Below are positions 29,491-38,322 of a stretch of DNA of 64,000 bases, piece after piece (position 1 is the stretch's first letter; each line of letters opens with the position of its first letter). The position numbers were made by a program, and so were the translations under genes. The stretch spans positions 523,212 through 587,211 of the forward strand of contig NZ_FZNM01000001.1 in assembly GCF_900188295.1 (NCBI RefSeq), given 5' to 3'. The stretch is from Paracoccus sediminis. Lineage in GTDB: Bacteria > Pseudomonadota > Alphaproteobacteria > Rhodobacterales > Rhodobacteraceae. Under the pieces are notes generated by a model. That model did not search any database. It saw nothing but the letters and a program-made list of their open reading frames with translations, and was not told the DNA's origin.

Positions 29491-31446
29491 ATGAGCCACG
29501 AAACGATTGAAAAGCATCCAATTCCGGCGGGTTTCGAAAACGCCCACGTAGGCCCGGCCGACTATGCCCGGCTGTATGCCGAATCGATCGCCGACCCCGA
29601 ATCGTTCTGGCGCCGCGAAGGCCGGCGGCTGGACTGGATCCACCCCTACAGCGTCGTCAAGAACACCGACTTCACCTTTGGCGCGGTGTCGATCAAGTGG
29701 TTCGAGGACGGCATCCTGAACGCCTCGGTCAACTGCATCGACCGGCATCTGCCCGCCCGCGCCGACCAGACCGCGATCATCTTCGAACCCGACGATCCCG
29801 CCACGCCCGCCCGGCACATCACCTATGCGCAGCTGTCGGAAAAGGTGAACCGCTTTGCCAATGTCCTGCTGAGCCAGGGCATCATGCGCGGCGACCGGGT
29901 GGTGATCTATCTGCCGATGATCCCCGAGGCGGCCTATGCCATGCTGGCCTGCGCGCGGATCGGGGCGGTCCATTCCATCGTCTTCGCGGGCTTTTCCCCC
30001 GATGCGCTGGCCAACCGCATCAACGACTGCGGCGCCAAGGTGGTCATCACCGCCGACACCGCGCCGCGCGGCGGGCGCCGCACGAACCTCAAGGCCAACA
30101 CCGACGCGGCGCTCCTGCATTGCTCGGACCGGGTGCGCTGCCTGGTGGTCAAGCACACCGGCGACCAGACGACCTGGATCGACGGGCGCGACGTGGACGT
30201 GAAGGCGCTGATGGAGACCGCCAGCCCCGATTGCCCGCCCCGCCCCATGGGGGCCGAAGATCCGCTGTTCATCCTGTACACCTCGGGATCGACCGGAAAG
30301 CCCAAGGGGGTGGTCCATACCACGGGCGGCTATCTGGTCTATGCGGCGATGACGCACCAGTACACCTTCGACTACAAGGACGGCGACGTCTTCTGGTGCA
30401 CGGCGGATGTGGGCTGGGTCACGGGCCACAGCTATATCGTCTATGGCCCGCTGGCCAACGGCGCGACCACCGTGATGTTCGAAGGCGTGCCGACCTGGCC
30501 TGACGCGGGCCGTTTCTGGGAGGTGTGCGCCAAGCACAAGGTCACGCAGTTCTATACCGCGCCGACCGCGATCCGGTCGCTGATGGCCAAGGGCACCGAT
30601 CCCATCCGGGGCCACGACCTGTCCAGCCTGCGCATCCTGGGCACCGTCGGCGAACCCATCAACCCCGAGGCCTGGAACTGGTATAACGACAACATCGGCA
30701 AGGGCCGCTGCCCGATCGTGGACACCTGGTGGCAGACCGAAACCGGCGGCCACCTTATCACGCCCCTGCCCGGCGCCATCGAGACCAAGGCCGGCTCCGC
30801 GACGCTGCCGTTCTTCGGCATCCAGCCGGTGATCCTGGACGCCGCCACCGCGCAGGTCCAGGACGGCAATCCGGCCGAGGGGGTGCTGTGCATCGCTGAC
30901 AGCTGGCCCGGCCAGATGCGCACCCTGTGGGGCGATCACGGCCGCTTCATGGAGGCGTATTTCCAGCAGTACCCCGGCTATTACTTCACCGGCGACGGCT
31001 GCCGGCGCGACGAGGACGGCTATTACTGGATCACCGGCCGCGTCGATGACGTCATCAACGTCAGCGGCCACCGCATGGGCACGGCCGAGGTCGAATCGGC
31101 CCTGGTCGCCCATGAAAAGGTCGCCGAGGCCGCCGTGGTCGGATACCCGCATCCGCTCAAGGGGCAGGGCATCTATGCCTATGTCACGCTGATGAACGGC
31201 GTCCAGCCCAGCGACGACTTGCGGGCCGATCTGGAAAAATGGGTCCGCATGGAAATCGGTCCCATCGCCAAGCCCGACCTGATCCAGTGGGCGCCCGGAA
31301 TGCCCAAGACCCGGTCCGGCAAGATCATGCGCCGCATCCTGCGCAAGATTGCCGAAAACGACTATGGCGCCCTGGGCGACATCTCGACCCTGGCCGAACC
31401 CGAGGTGGTGGACGATCTGATCGCCAACCGGATGAACAGGGCCTGA
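29491..31446 (+). CDS. acs: Acetyl-CoA synthetase
   Basis: The start at 29491, behind GAGGGGGAG, gives 651 residues, the normal Acs length. Key motifs are [17 protein letters not shown] (P-loop of adenylate-forming enzymes) near residue 268, [10 protein letters not shown] near 411 and [18 protein letters not shown] near 512. [16 protein letters not shown] near 607 holds the lysine commonly controlled by acetylation. The enzyme activates acetate to acetyl-CoA. It is followed by an MHS transporter gene and a REC-only regulator on the same strand, suggesting a short-chain acid uptake and activation unit. Confidence 0.97.
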   Translation: MSHETIEKHPIPAGFENAHVGPADYARLYAESIADPESFWRREGRRLDWIHPYSVVKNTDFTFGAVSIKWFEDGILNASVNCIDRHLPARADQTAIIFEPDDPATPARHITYAQLSEKVNRFANVLLSQGIMRGDRVVIYLPMIPEAAYAMLACARIGAVHSIVFAGFSPDALANRINDCGAKVVITADTAPRGGRRTNLKANTDAALLHCSDRVRCLVVKHTGDQTTWIDGRDVDVKALMETASPDCPPRPMGAEDPLFILYTSGSTGKPKGVVHTTGGYLVYAAMTHQYTFDYKDGDVFWCTADVGWVTGHSYIVYGPLANGATTVMFEGVPTWPDAGRFWEVCAKHKVTQFYTAPTAIRSLMAKGTDPIRGHDLSSLRILGTVGEPINPEAWNWYNDNIGKGRCPIVDTWWQTETGGHLITPLPGAIETKAGSATLPFFGIQPVILDAATAQVQDGNPAEGVLCIADSWPGQMRTLWGDHGRFMEAYFQQYPGYYFTGDGCRRDEDGYYWITGRVDDVINVSGHRMGTAEVESALVAHEKVAEAAVVGYPHPLKGQGIYAYVTLMNGVQPSDDLRADLEKWVRMEIGPIAKPDLIQWAPGMPKTRSGKIMRRILRKIAENDYGALGDISTLAEPEVVDDLIANRMNRA

Positions 31447-31637
31447 CCGCGCCGGGGGCCGCGCCCCCGCGACCATGACAGGGCGGCCTCCGGGCAGGAG
31501 GATCCGGGTGCCGCCAGACCAGCCTGACGAGCGATCCCAGTTTCGCGCTTCGGAAAAACCCCCGAGCGCGACCGAAGAAGGCTTGACCGTCGGGATCCAA
31601 CGCCAGCCGACCGGCTGGTCCAACAGGAGGAGGACAG

Positions 31638-33434
31638 ATGGCTTACGCATCGCCCGACGCAACGACCCGTTCGCGTCCCATGACGTCCGAGGAAAAGAAG
31701 GTCATTCTGGCCTCGTCCGCGGGCACGATCTTCGAATGGTACGACTTCTATCTCTATGGCTCGCTGGCCTCGATCATCGGCGCGCAGTTCTTCACGGCCT
31801 TTCCCGAAGCCACCCGCAACGTCTTCGCGCTGCTGGCCTTTGCGGCGGGCTTTCTGGTGCGGCCTTTCGGCGCGCTGGTCTTCGGGTCGCTGGGCGACAT
31901 CATCGGCCGGAAATACACCTTTCTGGCCACCATCCTCATCATGGGCTTTTCGACCTTTCTGGTCGGCCTGCTGCCGGGCTATGCGTCCTGGGGCATCGCC
32001 GCGCCGATCATCCTGATCGTGCTGCGGATGTTGCAGGGCCTGGCGCTGGGCGGCGAATACGGCGGGGCGGCGGTCTATGTGGCCGAACACGCGCCGCAGG
32101 GCCAGCGCGGCTATTTCACGGCCTTCATCCAGACGACCGCGACGCTGGGCCTGCTGCTGTCGCTGGTCGTGATCCTGATGGTCACGTCCTATGTCAACGC
32201 CAACTATCCCGCCGTGCCGCAACTGGGCCTGGACGGCCAGCCGCTGCTGGACGCCACCGGCGCCCAGGTGATGCTGGAACCGTTCCGCGCCTGGGGCTGG
32301 CGGATTCCGTTCCTGGGGTCGGTCTTCCTGCTGCTGATCTCGCTGTATATCCGGTTGCAGATGAACGAATCCCCCGCCTTCAAGAAGATGAAGGAAGAGG
32401 GCGCGCAGTCCAAGGCGCCGCTGAAGGAAGCCTTTGGCAACTGGCGCAACGGCAAGATCGCCCTGATCGCGCTGTTCGGTCTGACCGCCGGGCAGGCCGT
32501 GGTGTGGTATTCGGGCCAGTTCTATGCGCTGTTTTTCATCCAGAACGTCGTCAAGGTCGATCAGTTCAGCGCCAACGTCTTTGTCGCCTGGTCGCTGATC
32601 CTGGGCACCGCCGGGTTCATCTTCTTCGGATCGCTGTCCGACCGCATCGGCCGCAAGCCGATCATCCTGGGCGGCTGCGCCCTGGCCGCCGCGACCTATA
32701 TGTGGGTGTTCCCGATGCTGACCAGCGTCGCGAACCCCGCCTTGGCCGCGGCCCAGGAAACCCCCGTCACGGTGACGGCGGCGCCTGACGACTGTTCGTT
32801 CCAGTTCAACCCGGTGGGCACCGCGCAGTTCAACAACAGCTGCGATGTCCTCAAGGCGGCGCTGTCGCGGTCCTCGGTCAACGTGCAGCAAACCGTGGAC
32901 GCCCCGGCGGGCACCGTCGCGTCCGTCCAGGTGGGCGAGACGACCGTGCAGGCCTATGACGGCAACGTGCTGACCGGCGATGCGCTGGCCGCCGAAAAGG
33001 CCCGCTTCACGACCGAGATCAACGCGGCGATCACGGCCGCGGGCTATCCGCTGACGGCGGCGGACAACACCACGGTGGCCAAGGCCGACCACTTCTTCGA
33101 CATCTTCAACGCCCAGAACATCTCGATCGTGCTGATCCTGACCTATCTGATCGTGCTGGTGACGATGGTGTACGGTCCGATCGCGGCGCAGCTGGTCGAA
33201 CTGTATCCGACCCGGATCCGCTATTCCGGCCTGTCGCTGCCCTATCACATCGGCAACGGCTGGTTCGGGGGGCTGCTGCCCGCCACGGCCTTCGCGATTT
33301 CGGCCCAGACCGGCAACATCTATGCGGGGCTGTGGTATGCGATCGTGATCGCGGTGATGACCGTTGTCATCGGCACCCTGTTCGTGCCGAACAACAGCCA
33401 CAAGAAGAATATCTTCGCCGACGACGGCGTCTGA
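31638..33434 (+). CDS. MHS-family MFS transporter with a large extracytoplasmic insert
   Basis: The 598-residue protein has a strong ribosome site (AGGAGGAGG). N-terminal motifs ASSAGTIFEWYDFYLYGSLA and VFGSLGDIIGRKYTF identify the metabolite:H+ symporter (MHS) group, as does LGGEYGGAAVYVAEHAP. Residues about 365-490 are a polar insert of about 125 residues between late transmembrane helices. It contains two cysteines (Cys386 and Cys402) that could pair. Ordinary MHS members are about 430-450 residues and lack it. Position after acs suggests a monocarboxylate such as acetate or propionate as substrate (inference). A 191-base gap from acs contains a GC hairpin (31453-31469) without a T-run. 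Confidence 0.88.
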   Translation: MAYASPDATTRSRPMTSEEKKVILASSAGTIFEWYDFYLYGSLASIIGAQFFTAFPEATRNVFALLAFAAGFLVRPFGALVFGSLGDIIGRKYTFLATILIMGFSTFLVGLLPGYASWGIAAPIILIVLRMLQGLALGGEYGGAAVYVAEHAPQGQRGYFTAFIQTTATLGLLLSLVVILMVTSYVNANYPAVPQLGLDGQPLLDATGAQVMLEPFRAWGWRIPFLGSVFLLLISLYIRLQMNESPAFKKMKEEGAQSKAPLKEAFGNWRNGKIALIALFGLTAGQAVVWYSGQFYALFFIQNVVKVDQFSANVFVAWSLILGTAGFIFFGSLSDRIGRKPIILGGCALAAATYMWVFPMLTSVANPALAAAQETPVTVTAAPDDCSFQFNPVGTAQFNNSCDVLKAALSRSSVNVQQTVDAPAGTVASVQVGETTVQAYDGNVLTGDALAAEKARFTTEINAAITAAGYPLTAADNTTVAKADHFFDIFNAQNISIVLILTYLIVLVTMVYGPIAAQLVELYPTRIRYSGLSLPYHIGNGWFGGLLPATAFAISAQTGNIYAGLWYAIVIAVMTVVIGTLFVPNNSHKKNIFADDGV

Positions 33435-33449
33435 TCGCGACACGGGGCC

Positions 33450-33480
33450 GGGCCGGGGCGAACCCCGGCCCTTCCTTTCC
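33450..33480 (+). terminator. Rho-independent terminator after the MHS transporter
   Basis: A perfect 9-bp stem (GGGCCGGGG at 33450-33458 with CCCCGGCCC at 33463-33471) with a CGAA tetraloop is followed by TTCCTTTCC. The broken T-run may let some transcription continue into the REC gene. Confidence 0.75.
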
Positions 33481-33505
33481 CCGCTTATCCATGAAAGCTT
33501 GGCCC

Positions 33506-33868
33506 ATGGCGCGCATTCTTGTTGTCGAGGACGAGGACAACATCGCCATGGTTCTGGAATTCCTGCTGGCCCGCGACGGACATGCCCACACGCGCCTGGC
33601 CGAAGGCGCCGCCGCGCTGAGCGCGATCCGTGCCGACCGTCCCGACCTGGTGCTGCTGGACGTGATGCTGCCCGACATGTCGGGCTATGAGATCGTCGAA
33701 CGATTGCGCGCCGATCCTGGCCTGTCGGGGGTGCGCATCCTGTTGATGACCGCGCGCGGATCGCTTGTCGAACGGCGCCGGGGCCTTGCGCTGGGGGCGG
33801 ACGGGTTTATCGCCAAGCCGTTCGAACTGTCGGAACTGCGCGCCGAGATGACCCGGCTTCTGGCCTGA
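33506..33868 (+). CDS. REC-only response regulator
   Basis: The start at 33506 (MARILVVEDEDNIAMVLEFL) gives 120 residues; an in-frame ATG at 33491 is an alternative. It is a single receiver domain with acidic residues EDE at 8-10, Asp in LVLLDVMLPDMSG (about 52) and Lys in FIAKPFELSEL. There is no output domain. It most resembles the other REC-only protein of this window (56499-56855), sharing the EDExNIA opening. Its position after acs and the MHS gene suggests a role in short-chain acid sensing. The partner kinase may be the SLC5-type kinase at 57132 (inference). Confidence 0.9.
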   Translation: MARILVVEDEDNIAMVLEFLLARDGHAHTRLAEGAAALSAIRADRPDLVLLDVMLPDMSGYEIVERLRADPGLSGVRILLMTARGSLVERRRGLALGADGFIAKPFELSELRAEMTRLLA

Positions 33869-33872
33869 GGGT

Positions 33873-34148
33873 TCAGCGCCTGCGGGCCTGCCACAGGGAC
33901 CACACGCCCAGGCCGACGGCAAGATAGACCGCATTGACCGCCAGCCCGGCCAGAACCTGGGTCGGCATGGGTTCGGGCCGGTCCGTCACGCCCGTCATCG
34001 GGATGATCGCCGCCACGAAGATCGCCCCCGCGGCCAGCGGCAAAAGCATCCCCGTCATGGGGCGGTTGCGCAGCGTCGTCAGCAGCAGCATGACCAGCAG
34101 GCCGATCCGGAACACGTCCGCGGCCTGCGCGGTCATCAAATCGGCCAT
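33873..34148 (-). CDS. Small membrane protein of unknown function
   Basis: I do not recognise this 91-residue protein. It has three hydrophobic segments (about 12-24, 34-50 and 65-85), each separated by short polar loops, and ends WSLWQARRR. The segment TTLRNRPMTGMLLPL suggests a cytoplasmic basic loop. It converges on the REC gene with 4 bases between the stops. Composition and codon use match neighbours. Confidence 0.65.
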   Translation of the reverse strand: MADLMTAQAADVFRIGLLVMLLLTTLRNRPMTGMLLPLAAGAIFVAAIIPMTGVTDRPEPMPTQVLAGLAVNAVYLAVGLGVWSLWQARRR

Positions 34149-34207
34149 GGTCCGTTCCCCTTGGTTTTCCGCAGTCTAGCCCATGGCTCGTGCCGGGGTC
34201 CAGCGGA

Positions 34208-34594
34208 TCACAGGGGTATTTCCGGCTGGCTTGGATCAAGGGGAACGGGGGGTGCGGCCTTGTCCCCCGGCAAGGATTCCCCGATGGGCGGCGGCGGGGG
34301 CGCGTCGGGCCTGCGGCGGATCAGGACATCGCCGTTCGCCAACCGTTCGGGCGTCTGGTAATTGCCCAGATCGTCCACCAGAACCGCCAGATCCTTCAGC
34401 ATCGGCGCCAGTTCGGTCAGGGTGACGCCCATGTCCTGGCCCAGCCGTTCCAGATCGGGGCCAAGCTCGCTCCACAGGTTTTGGGCGATGATGCCCAGGC
34501 CGCGTTCGACAAGGCCCAATCCGTCTTGGGTGTCGTTCTGCGCGGCAGCGGGCAGGGGCGTGGCCAAAAGGGTCAGGATCAGAAGTCTGTGCAT
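34208..34594 (-). CDS. Secreted or periplasmic protein of unknown function
   Basis: The protein has 128 residues. The N-terminus MHRLLILTLLATPLPAAAQN is a clear signal peptide with AxA-type cleavage. The mature part is helical (GLGLVERGLGIIAQNLWSEL, then LERLGQDMGVTLTELAPML). It ends in a proline-rich low-complexity tail (DAPPPPPIGESLPG). I recognise no domain. It may bind the periplasmic face of an envelope component. It is on the same strand as the small membrane gene downstream. Confidence 0.65.
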   Translation of the reverse strand: MHRLLILTLLATPLPAAAQNDTQDGLGLVERGLGIIAQNLWSELGPDLERLGQDMGVTLTELAPMLKDLAVLVDDLGNYQTPERLANGDVLIRRRPDAPPPPPIGESLPGDKAAPPVPLDPSQPEIPL

Positions 34595-34676
34595 GAACCC
34601 CCCGGATCGCCTGGAATGGCCGGGGCCATGCTACGCCTGCCCGCCCTGGGTGTCCATCGCCGGAACGGCGCAATGG

Positions 34677-34703
34677 AAAAGGGCCGGCCAAAGGCCAGCC
34701 CTT
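34677..34703 (-). terminator. Candidate terminator after the Asp-tailed small protein
   Basis: An inverted repeat (34679-34703, one internal mismatch) pairs AAGGGCTGGCC with GGCCGGCCCTT on the minus strand and is followed by TTTTCC. It lies 34 bases past the stop of the small protein gene. A second short hairpin (34712-34729) precedes it. Confidence 0.6.
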
Positions 34704-34736
34704 CATACCTGACGGAACACGGGTTCCGTTCGGAAA

Positions 34737-34958
34737 TCAGCTGTCGTCGTTGTCGTCGTCGTCGTCGTTGTCCGAAGCGACGGCGGCGATGACGCCCAGC
34801 AGCAGCAGGGCCGGAACCACCAGACCGGCGTTGGTCGAGGCGGGACGCTCTTCCACGACGACAGGCTCGACGTCGACGACGGGGGCGACATAGCCACCGG
34901 CCAGAGCCGAGGAGGCGGTCAGGCCGAGAGCGGCAGCGAAGGTAGCGAATTTGGTCAT
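34737..34958 (-). CDS. Small membrane-anchored protein with poly-Asp tail
   Basis: The ATG at 34958 is preferred over 34964 because GGAG is 7 bases upstream of it. The protein has 73 residues. A signal-like N-terminus (MTKFATFAAALGLTASSALA) is followed by a short linker rich in V/E/P (VVDVEPVVVEERP), then a hydrophobic segment (AGLVVPALLLLGVIAAV). The C-terminus is SDNDDDDDNDDS. The acidic tail follows a membrane segment and could bind cations or interact with basic surfaces. I do not recognise a family. It has its own hairpin terminator and lies beside the zinc uptake genes on the same strand as znuB. Confidence 0.7.
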   Translation of the reverse strand: MTKFATFAAALGLTASSALAGGYVAPVVDVEPVVVEERPASTNAGLVVPALLLLGVIAAVASDNDDDDDNDDS

Positions 34959-35157
34959 GATCATGCTCCGTTTCGTTTGAAGGCTGCCGTCACCGGCAAC
35001 ATCGAGGCGACAGTTACACAATCCCGGATCGTTTGAAAGGCGCATTGATCCAAATCCGATGCTGGCTTGCGGCGACTGTTGCATATTGGCCAACACCCCC
35101 CGCGGCCCCAGGTTCCGCCTGCAATCATGGGCCTGCGGCGGCTGTGGCAATCCTGCA

Positions 35158-35943
35158 CTAGCGGGGGCGAACCGATTGGGAAAGGACGAAAATTCCCGCA
35201 GCGGCGGCCACGATGGACGGCCCGGCGGGCGTGTCCAGACGAAGGCTGGCCCACAGCCCCGCCAGAACCGAAAAGGCGGCGATCAGCGTGGCCGTTCCGG
35301 CCATTCCTTCGGGGGTGCGCGACAATCCGCGGGCCGCGGCCGCAGGCACGATCAGCATGGCCGAAATCAGCAGCGATCCGACCACGCGAATCGACAATGC
35401 GACCACAACCGCAAGGGTAATCGACAGGACCACGCGTTCGACCCTCGGGTCGATTCCGGCGGCCATCGCCAGATCCTCGTTGACCGAGGCGGTCAGAAGC
35501 CGCTGCCATCGCCAGGCCAGCACCGCCAGAACCCCGACGGCGCCCGCCCAGATCAGCGCCAGATCGGCGCGGCCCACGGCCAGGATGTCGCCGAACAGAT
35601 AGGCCGACAGGTCGGACCGGGCCGCCGGAACGAAGCTGATCGCGACAAGGCCGATGGCCAGCGCCGAATGCGCCATCACCCCCAGGACCGTGTCCATCGC
35701 CCGCCCGCGCGTGGCCAGAGCCGAAACCGCCAGCGCCATGGCCAGCGCCACCAGCATCGTGCCCGCATAGATCGAGGCGTTGAAGGCCAGGCTGATCGCC
35801 ACCCCCAGGATCGCCGCATGGGCGGTCGCATCGCCGAAATAGGCCATGCGCCGCCAGACGACGAAGCTGCCGAGCGGACCCGCGACCAAGGCCACGCCCA
35901 GCCCGGCCAGGACCGCGCGGATGAAGAAATCGTCCAGCATCAT
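35158..35943 (-). CDS. znuB: Zinc ABC transporter permease ZnuB
   Basis: The 261-residue protein has about eight hydrophobic segments and belongs to the ABC-3 family. Signatures include VVWRRMAYFGDATAHAAILG near residue 30, FVPAARSDLSAYLFGDILAV near 105, and LLISAMLIVPAAAARGLS near 195. It forms the membrane pore for zinc imported by ZnuABC. Its start overlaps the znuC stop by 4 bases, and it is the last gene of a zur-znuC-znuB operon. Confidence 0.95.
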   Translation of the reverse strand: MMLDDFFIRAVLAGLGVALVAGPLGSFVVWRRMAYFGDATAHAAILGVAISLAFNASIYAGTMLVALAMALAVSALATRGRAMDTVLGVMAHSALAIGLVAISFVPAARSDLSAYLFGDILAVGRADLALIWAGAVGVLAVLAWRWQRLLTASVNEDLAMAAGIDPRVERVVLSITLAVVVALSIRVVGSLLISAMLIVPAAAARGLSRTPEGMAGTATLIAAFSVLAGLWASLRLDTPAGPSIVAAAAGIFVLSQSVRPR

Positions 35944-36701
35944 CTTGCCCCGGCGGATGAGGCGCGGGAACAGGGCGCGCCCTGATCGTGGTCGTGGTCG
36001 TGACGATGGCGGTACAGGGCCAGCGTCCCCTCTGCCCCGGTGCCGAACAGGGCGCGGTATTCGGGGGCGGTGCTGACATGCTGGGGCGTGCCTTCGCAGC
36101 AGACATGGCCGTTCAGGCAGATAACCCGGTCCGACGCGCGCATCACCACCAGCAGGTCGTGGCTGACCATCAGCACGGCGGCGCCGGTCTGGCGGCGCAC
36201 ATCCTCGATCAGGGTGTAAAAGGCGACGATGCCGGGCTGGTCCAGCCCCTGCGTCGGTTCGTCCAGCACCAGCAGGTGCGGGTCGTGCAGCAGGGCGCGG
36301 GCCAGCAGCACCCGCTGGAACTGCCCGCCGGACAGGTGCGTCAGCTGACGGGACTGCATCCCGCCGACCCCGGTGCGGACCAGGGTTTGCGCCGCCATGT
36401 CGTCTGACACCCGGCGCGGCAGGGACAGGAACCGCCGCACGGTCATGGGAATGGTGGTGTCCAGTTGCATCCGCTGGGGAACATAGCCGATGCGCAGCCC
36501 CGCCCGCCGGGTCACACGGCCCGCCGCCAGCGGCATATGGCCCAGCAGCGCGCGGACCAGCGACGATTTTCCCGAACCGTTCGGACCGACGACGGTGACA
36601 ATTTCCCCCGGCGCGATGCGGAAATCGACATCTTGCAGGACGGTTTCATGGCCGCCGGGGCGCAGAATGGTCAGGCCCTGGGCCTGGATCAGCGCGCTCA
36701 T
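35940..36701 (-). CDS. znuC: Zinc ABC transporter ATP-binding protein ZnuC
   Basis: The protein has 253 residues from the ATG at 36701, which overlaps the zur stop (ATGA). It has Walker A GPNGSGKSSL near residue 39, the ABC signature LSGGQFQRVLLARALL near 124, Walker B LLVLDEPTQGLD near 146, and the switch His in MVSHDL near 181. The tail has a histidine-rich run (YRHRHDHDHDQ) that could bind zinc. It powers the ZnuB permease. Confidence 0.96.
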   Translation of the reverse strand: MSALIQAQGLTILRPGGHETVLQDVDFRIAPGEIVTVVGPNGSGKSSLVRALLGHMPLAAGRVTRRAGLRIGYVPQRMQLDTTIPMTVRRFLSLPRRVSDDMAAQTLVRTGVGGMQSRQLTHLSGGQFQRVLLARALLHDPHLLVLDEPTQGLDQPGIVAFYTLIEDVRRQTGAAVLMVSHDLLVVMRASDRVICLNGHVCCEGTPQHVSTAPEYRALFGTGAEGTLALYRHRHDHDHDQGAPCSRASSAGAR

Positions 36702-37201
36702 GCCGGGGCGCCGGCGCAGGCGGGGCACAGGCCCACGGCCTCGATCGTGGCGCGTTCGACGGCAAAGCCGGTCTCGGCCGCCAGATCCGACAGGGCGGCA
36801 TGGACGGGGGGGGCAGGCAGTTCGGCCAGCGTGTCGCAAGCCCGGCAGATCAGAAAGGCCGGGGCATGATCCTGCCCGGGATGCAGGCAGGCCGCAAAGG
36901 CGTTCAGCCGCTGCAAACGATGCGCCAAGCCATGTTCGACCAGAAAGTCCAGCGCGCGATAGGCGACCGGCGGCTGGCGGCCAAAACCTTCGGCGGCAAG
37001 GCGGTCCAGAACCTCATAGGCCCCCATGGCGCGGTGCGATTCCAGAAGGATTTCCAGCGTGCGGCGCCGGACGGGCGTCATCCGGCCGCCCTGTCGGGCC
37101 AACCGCCCCTCGGCCTCGTCCAAGGCGCGCGCCTCGCAGGCGCGATGGTCATGGGCGGCAAAGGCGGGGGTCGCCTGGTCCGGATCGGGACGCGCGTTCA
37201 C
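36698..37201 (-). CDS. zur: Fur-family zinc uptake regulator Zur
   Basis: The 167-residue protein has a Fur-type winged helix (MTPVRRRTLEILLESHRAMG, then QPPVAYRALDFLVEHGLAHR) and the structural zinc pairs CRAC and CPAC. The regulatory-site ligands are in the His/Cys-containing loop (HPGQDHAPAFLICRAC). Zur represses zinc uptake when zinc is plentiful. It leads the zur-znuC-znuB operon and faces znuA across an AT-rich region with likely Zur boxes. It probably autoregulates. Confidence 0.95.
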   Translation of the reverse strand: MNARPDPDQATPAFAAHDHRACEARALDEAEGRLARQGGRMTPVRRRTLEILLESHRAMGAYEVLDRLAAEGFGRQPPVAYRALDFLVEHGLAHRLQRLNAFAACLHPGQDHAPAFLICRACDTLAELPAPPVHAALSDLAAETGFAVERATIEAVGLCPACAGAPA

Positions 37202-37203
37202 TT

Positions 37204-37245
37204 TGTTACTTTATCACATGATGATTGACTTGTTATCATGTAACA
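37204..37245. promoter_or_regulatory. Tandem candidate Zur operators between zur and znuA
   Basis: TGTTATCATGTAACA (37231-37245) is an inverted repeat with TGTTA/TAACA arms. TGTTACTTTATCACA (37204-37218) is a near copy with one arm mismatch, 27 bases away. The area is very AT-rich for this genome and lies between divergent zur and znuA. This matches the placement and the GTTA...TAAC half-sites of Zur boxes; the exact site choice is inferred. Confidence 0.75.
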
Positions 37246-37298
37246 TGAAAGGACAGCCTCCGCAACCGAACGACCCCTTTCCCCATCAAGGACATCCC

Positions 37299-38213
37299 AT
37301 GCGCATCATGCTTTCCGCCCTTGCCGTTCTGGCCGCCGGTCCTGTTCTGGCCGAACCGCCGCGCGTTGTCGTCGATACGCCCGTGACGGCATCGCTGGTG
37401 AATCAGGTGATGGGCGATCTGGGACAGGCGCGCATCCTGCTGGCGCAGGGCGCCAGCGCGCATCACCACCAGATGCGCCCGTCGGATGCGCGGGACTTGC
37501 AGGATGCGGGGCTGCTGATCTGGACAGGGCCGGAGCTGACGCCCTGGCTGGACAGGGCGGCGGCCTCGGTTGCGGGCGATGTGGCGCAGGTGAGGCTGCT
37601 TGCGGTGCCGGGAACGCATCTGCGGGGCTATGGCGCCGGGGCCGGGGATCATGCGCATGACACAGGCTCGGAGTCCGGGCACGACAGCGGATCGGTCGAT
37701 CCTCATGCCTGGCTGGACCCGGCGAACGGGCAGCTTTGGCTGGGGACCGTCGCCGAGGCTCTGGCCAAGGCCGACCCGGCGAATGCCGCGGTCTATGCCG
37801 CCAATGCCGCAGCGGCGGCGACCCGTGTCCGCGATCTTGAAGCCGATCTTCAGGCGCGGCTGGCCCCGTTCCGCGATGACAGCATCGTGGCCTTTCACGA
37901 CGCCTATGGCTATTTCACCGATCATTTCGGATTGCGGCCCGCGATCGCGATCTCGCTGGGCGACGCCAGCACGCCGTCCGCCGCGCGCCTGGCCGAGATC
38001 CGGTCCCGGATCGCCGCGACCGGCGCCCGCTGCGCCTTTCCCGAATACGGCAGCGATCCGCGGCTGGTCGAAACCGTGGTCGAGGGGACGCCCGTGCGGA
38101 TCGGCGCGGAACTGACACCCGAGGGAAGCGGCGGCGCGGCCGGTGACGACCTTTACGGAAGAATCCTCACAGGCTTGGGCGATGCCCTGACGGAATGCCT
38201 GTCGCAAGACTGA
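37299..38213 (+). CDS. znuA: Zinc ABC transporter substrate-binding protein ZnuA
   Basis: The start at 37299 (AGGA upstream) gives 304 residues and a signal peptide MRIMLSALAVLAAGPVLA; an in-frame ATG at 37245 would bury it. Zinc ligands are expected at GASAHHHQMRPSDA, VDPHAWLDP and FHDAYGYFTDHFG. A short His/Asp-rich loop (GDHAHDTGSESGHDSG) lies between domains, as in many ZnuA proteins, but is short. It captures zinc in the periplasm for ZnuBC. It diverges from zur. Confidence 0.95.
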   Translation: MRIMLSALAVLAAGPVLAEPPRVVVDTPVTASLVNQVMGDLGQARILLAQGASAHHHQMRPSDARDLQDAGLLIWTGPELTPWLDRAAASVAGDVAQVRLLAVPGTHLRGYGAGAGDHAHDTGSESGHDSGSVDPHAWLDPANGQLWLGTVAEALAKADPANAAVYAANAAAAATRVRDLEADLQARLAPFRDDSIVAFHDAYGYFTDHFGLRPAIAISLGDASTPSAARLAEIRSRIAATGARCAFPEYGSDPRLVETVVEGTPVRIGAELTPEGSGGAAGDDLYGRILTGLGDALTECLSQD

Positions 38214-38271
38214 AAAAATGCGCGGGCCTTGGCGGGTTTGGCGCCCCTAAAAAAATTCCGACTCTTTTACT

Positions 38272-38299
38272 TTGACATTCCAGACTGAATTTGTCAGAT
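38272..38299 (+). promoter_or_regulatory. hemP promoter with an operator-like palindrome
   Basis: A perfect -35 TTGACA (38272-38277) is followed after 16 bases by TCAGAT (38294-38299) as a weak -10. An imperfect palindrome CTGAATTTGTCAG (38285-38297) overlaps the -10. The layout fits iron-dependent repression, as expected for hemP. Which regulator (Irr, RirA or Fur-like) acts here cannot be read from the sequence. Confidence 0.55.
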
Positions 38300-38322
38300 T
38301 TCAAGCGTGAAGGTTCAAACCC

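Noticed and set aside
35059..35250. A short frame with CxxC-type pairs (MLACGDCC and CGGCG) upstream of znuB on the plus strand
   Set aside because: It has no ribosome site and runs into the antisense of znuB; the cysteines are probably chance.
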